A DNA stretch of 6,432 nt from contig CALTNV010000123.1 of the NCBI GenBank assembly GCA_943845485.1, forward strand, positions 1 through 6,432. The letters run 5' to 3'. Below are positions 5,591 to 6,432 of this stretch, in pieces. The first letter of the stretch is position 1. Each line of letters starts with the position of its first letter. The translations under genes were made by a program, and so were the position numbers. The stretch is from an uncultured Flavobacteriales bacterium (GTDB lineage Bacteria; Bacteroidota; Bacteroidia; Flavobacteriales; CALTNV01). A model generated the notes under the pieces. The model did not search any database. It was given only the letters and a program-made list of their open reading frames with translations, and had not been told where the DNA came from.

Positions 5591-6289
5591 ATGGAAAATA
5601 TTTTCGATAATTTAAAAAATCAAATTAAGGAAAAAAGCTCCTTAGAAGCTTTGCAGTTATTTTATGAATTATTCAAAGAAGAAGTTGTTTTTAGCTCTTC
5701 TTTCGGTATGGAAGATCAAGTAATCACTCATCTTTTATCAGAAAAAAACATTCCTATATCTATCTTTACTTTGGATACTGGTAGAAATTTTGAGGAAACT
5801 TATGAAGTATGGCAAAGGACAAATAAAAAGTATAGTTTAAATATTAAATCTTACGCTCCAGATACTAATGACGTTGAAAAACTAGTAACTGATAAAGGGC
5901 CATTTAGTTTTTATAATTCTGTTGATGATAGAAAAGAATGCTGTAAGATTCGTAAAATAACTCCTTTAAAACAAGCTTTAAAAGGTAAAAAGATTTGGAT
6001 TACAGGATTGAGGTCTGAACAGTCTGATTTTAGACAAAATATGAATAGGCTTGAGTATGATGCTCATTTTAATATTATCAAATTTCATCCTATTCTTGAT
6101 TGGTCTTTAGAACAGTTAGAATCATTTGTTGATCAGTATAATATACCAGTTAATAGTTTACATAAAAAAGGTTTTCCAAGTATTGGATGTGCTCCTTGTA
6201 CAAGAGCTGTTGCTCCAGGTGAGGATTTTAGAGCAGGTAGATGGTCATGGGAATCAAGTCATAAAGAATGTGGTTTACACGCAAAATAA
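5591..6289 (+). CDS. cysH: Assimilatory adenylylsulfate (APS) reductase, CysH family with iron-sulfur motif
   Basis: This 232-residue cytoplasmic enzyme reduces an activated sulfate nucleotide to sulfite using thioredoxin-type reductant. Nucleotide-binding landmarks are FSSSFGMEDQV (34-44) and TLDTGRNFEETYE (60-72), followed by ITGLRSEQS (137-145). Cys117-Cys118 in KECCKIRKITPL and Cys200/Cys203 in GCAPCTR form the CC...CxxC motif that binds a [4Fe-4S] cluster. In this family that motif marks enzymes that reduce APS, whereas cluster-less enzymes need PAPS. Catalytic Cys227 lies in the C-terminal KECGLH. All key residues are intact and the length is normal. It is 6 bases after DUF2061 and 6 bases before cysD, so the three are almost certainly co-transcribed. 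APS preference is inferred from the cysteines; some cluster-containing enzymes also take PAPS. Confidence 0.95.
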   Translation: MENIFDNLKNQIKEKSSLEALQLFYELFKEEVVFSSSFGMEDQVITHLLSEKNIPISIFTLDTGRNFEETYEVWQRTNKKYSLNIKSYAPDTNDVEKLVTDKGPFSFYNSVDDRKECCKIRKITPLKQALKGKKIWITGLRSEQSDFRQNMNRLEYDAHFNIIKFHPILDWSLEQLESFVDQYNIPVNSLHKKGFPSIGCAPCTRAVAPGEDFRAGRWSWESSHKECGLHAK

Positions 6290-6295
6290 TACATT

Positions 6296-6432
6296 ATGAA
6301 TTATTTAAAAGAATTAGAAGACGAAGCAATTTATATTATGAGAGAAGTTGCTGCGCAATTTGAAAAGCCAGTATTACTTTTTTCAGGAGGTAAAGACTCC
6401 ATTGTCTTAGCTCATTTAGCTAAAAAAGCTTT
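6296..6432 (+). CDS. cysD: Sulfate adenylyltransferase subunit 2 (CysD), 3'-truncated by the window edge
   Basis: The first 45 codons are visible from ATG 6296, running off the end in frame ([20 protein letters not shown]...). The opening [19 protein letters not shown] is the typical CysD N-terminus. [19 protein letters not shown] (27-45) holds the SGGKDS pyrophosphatase-type ATP loop (30-35) of the N-type ATP pyrophosphatase superfamily. With the GTPase subunit CysN, CysD adenylylates sulfate to APS, which the CysH encoded just before it can reduce. CysN should follow downstream but is not in the window. The start lies 6 bases after the cysH stop, marking an operon. Many proteobacterial CysD proteins have SIGKDS here; the SGG form is the standard PP-loop version. 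Confidence 0.95.
   Translation, partial: MNYLKELEDEAIYIMREVAAQFEKPVLLFSGGKDSIVLAHLAKKA

Noticed and set aside
1..6432. Defence system, mobile element, CRISPR array or RNA gene
   Set aside because: No transposase, integrase, nuclease-helicase, regularly spaced repeat array or tRNA-like cloverleaf was seen; YraN's nuclease-like fold is a widespread housekeeping family.

Overview
The window looks like a chromosomal segment of a low-GC Bacteroidota bacterium, most likely Flavobacteriia. The DNA is strongly A+T-rich (roughly 30% G+C by eye) and Shine-Dalgarno sequences are not evident before the starts. Two TAnnTTTG-type -7 boxes match the Bacteroidota housekeeping promoter consensus. The protein set also fits: an S66 LD-carboxypeptidase next to YraN, an RsuA/RluB-type pseudouridine synthase with a low-complexity basic N-terminus, a large AsmA-like protein, and DUF2061-cysH-cysD. 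No phage, transposon, CRISPR, rRNA or tRNA sequence is visible, and gene content is mostly core housekeeping.

Layout. (1) 1-2113, plus strand: the 3' part of an LD-carboxypeptidase gene (peptidoglycan recycling), overlapped by yraN (UPF0102), then an rRNA pseudouridine synthase gene. (2) 2179-4812, plus strand: an 877-residue AsmA/TamB-like envelope protein. Codons 12-27 of this gene form a 48-bp near-perfect palindrome followed directly by seven T residues, which is an intrinsic-terminator shape inside a coding region. (3) 4824-4866: a strong bidirectional terminator between convergent genes. (4) 4881-5162, minus strand: a small acidic lipoprotein with a 15-residue repeat and a His-rich tail. 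(5) 5163-5353: a divergent intergenic region with a possible promoter for the lipoprotein and, facing the other way, a perfect -7 box preceded by two tandem palindromes that look like a repressor or activator operator. (6) 5354-6432, plus strand: a tight operon of DUF2061, cysH (APS-reductase type with the iron-sulfur cysteines) and the start of cysD, separated by 6- and 6-nt gaps.

How the genes work together. The right-hand operon is the front end of assimilatory sulfate reduction. CysD (with CysN, presumably downstream) makes APS from sulfate and ATP. The CysH present carries the CC...CxxC cluster motif expected for direct reduction of APS to sulfite, so a PAPS step may not be needed. DUF2061 is a small membrane protein of unknown role that heads this operon. 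The left-hand genes concern envelope and ribosome housekeeping and have no evident joint pathway.

Most worth a second look are the terminator-like palindrome inside the AsmA-like gene and the tandem palindromic operator before the sulfate operon. I see no clear evidence of a wholly new multi-gene system.
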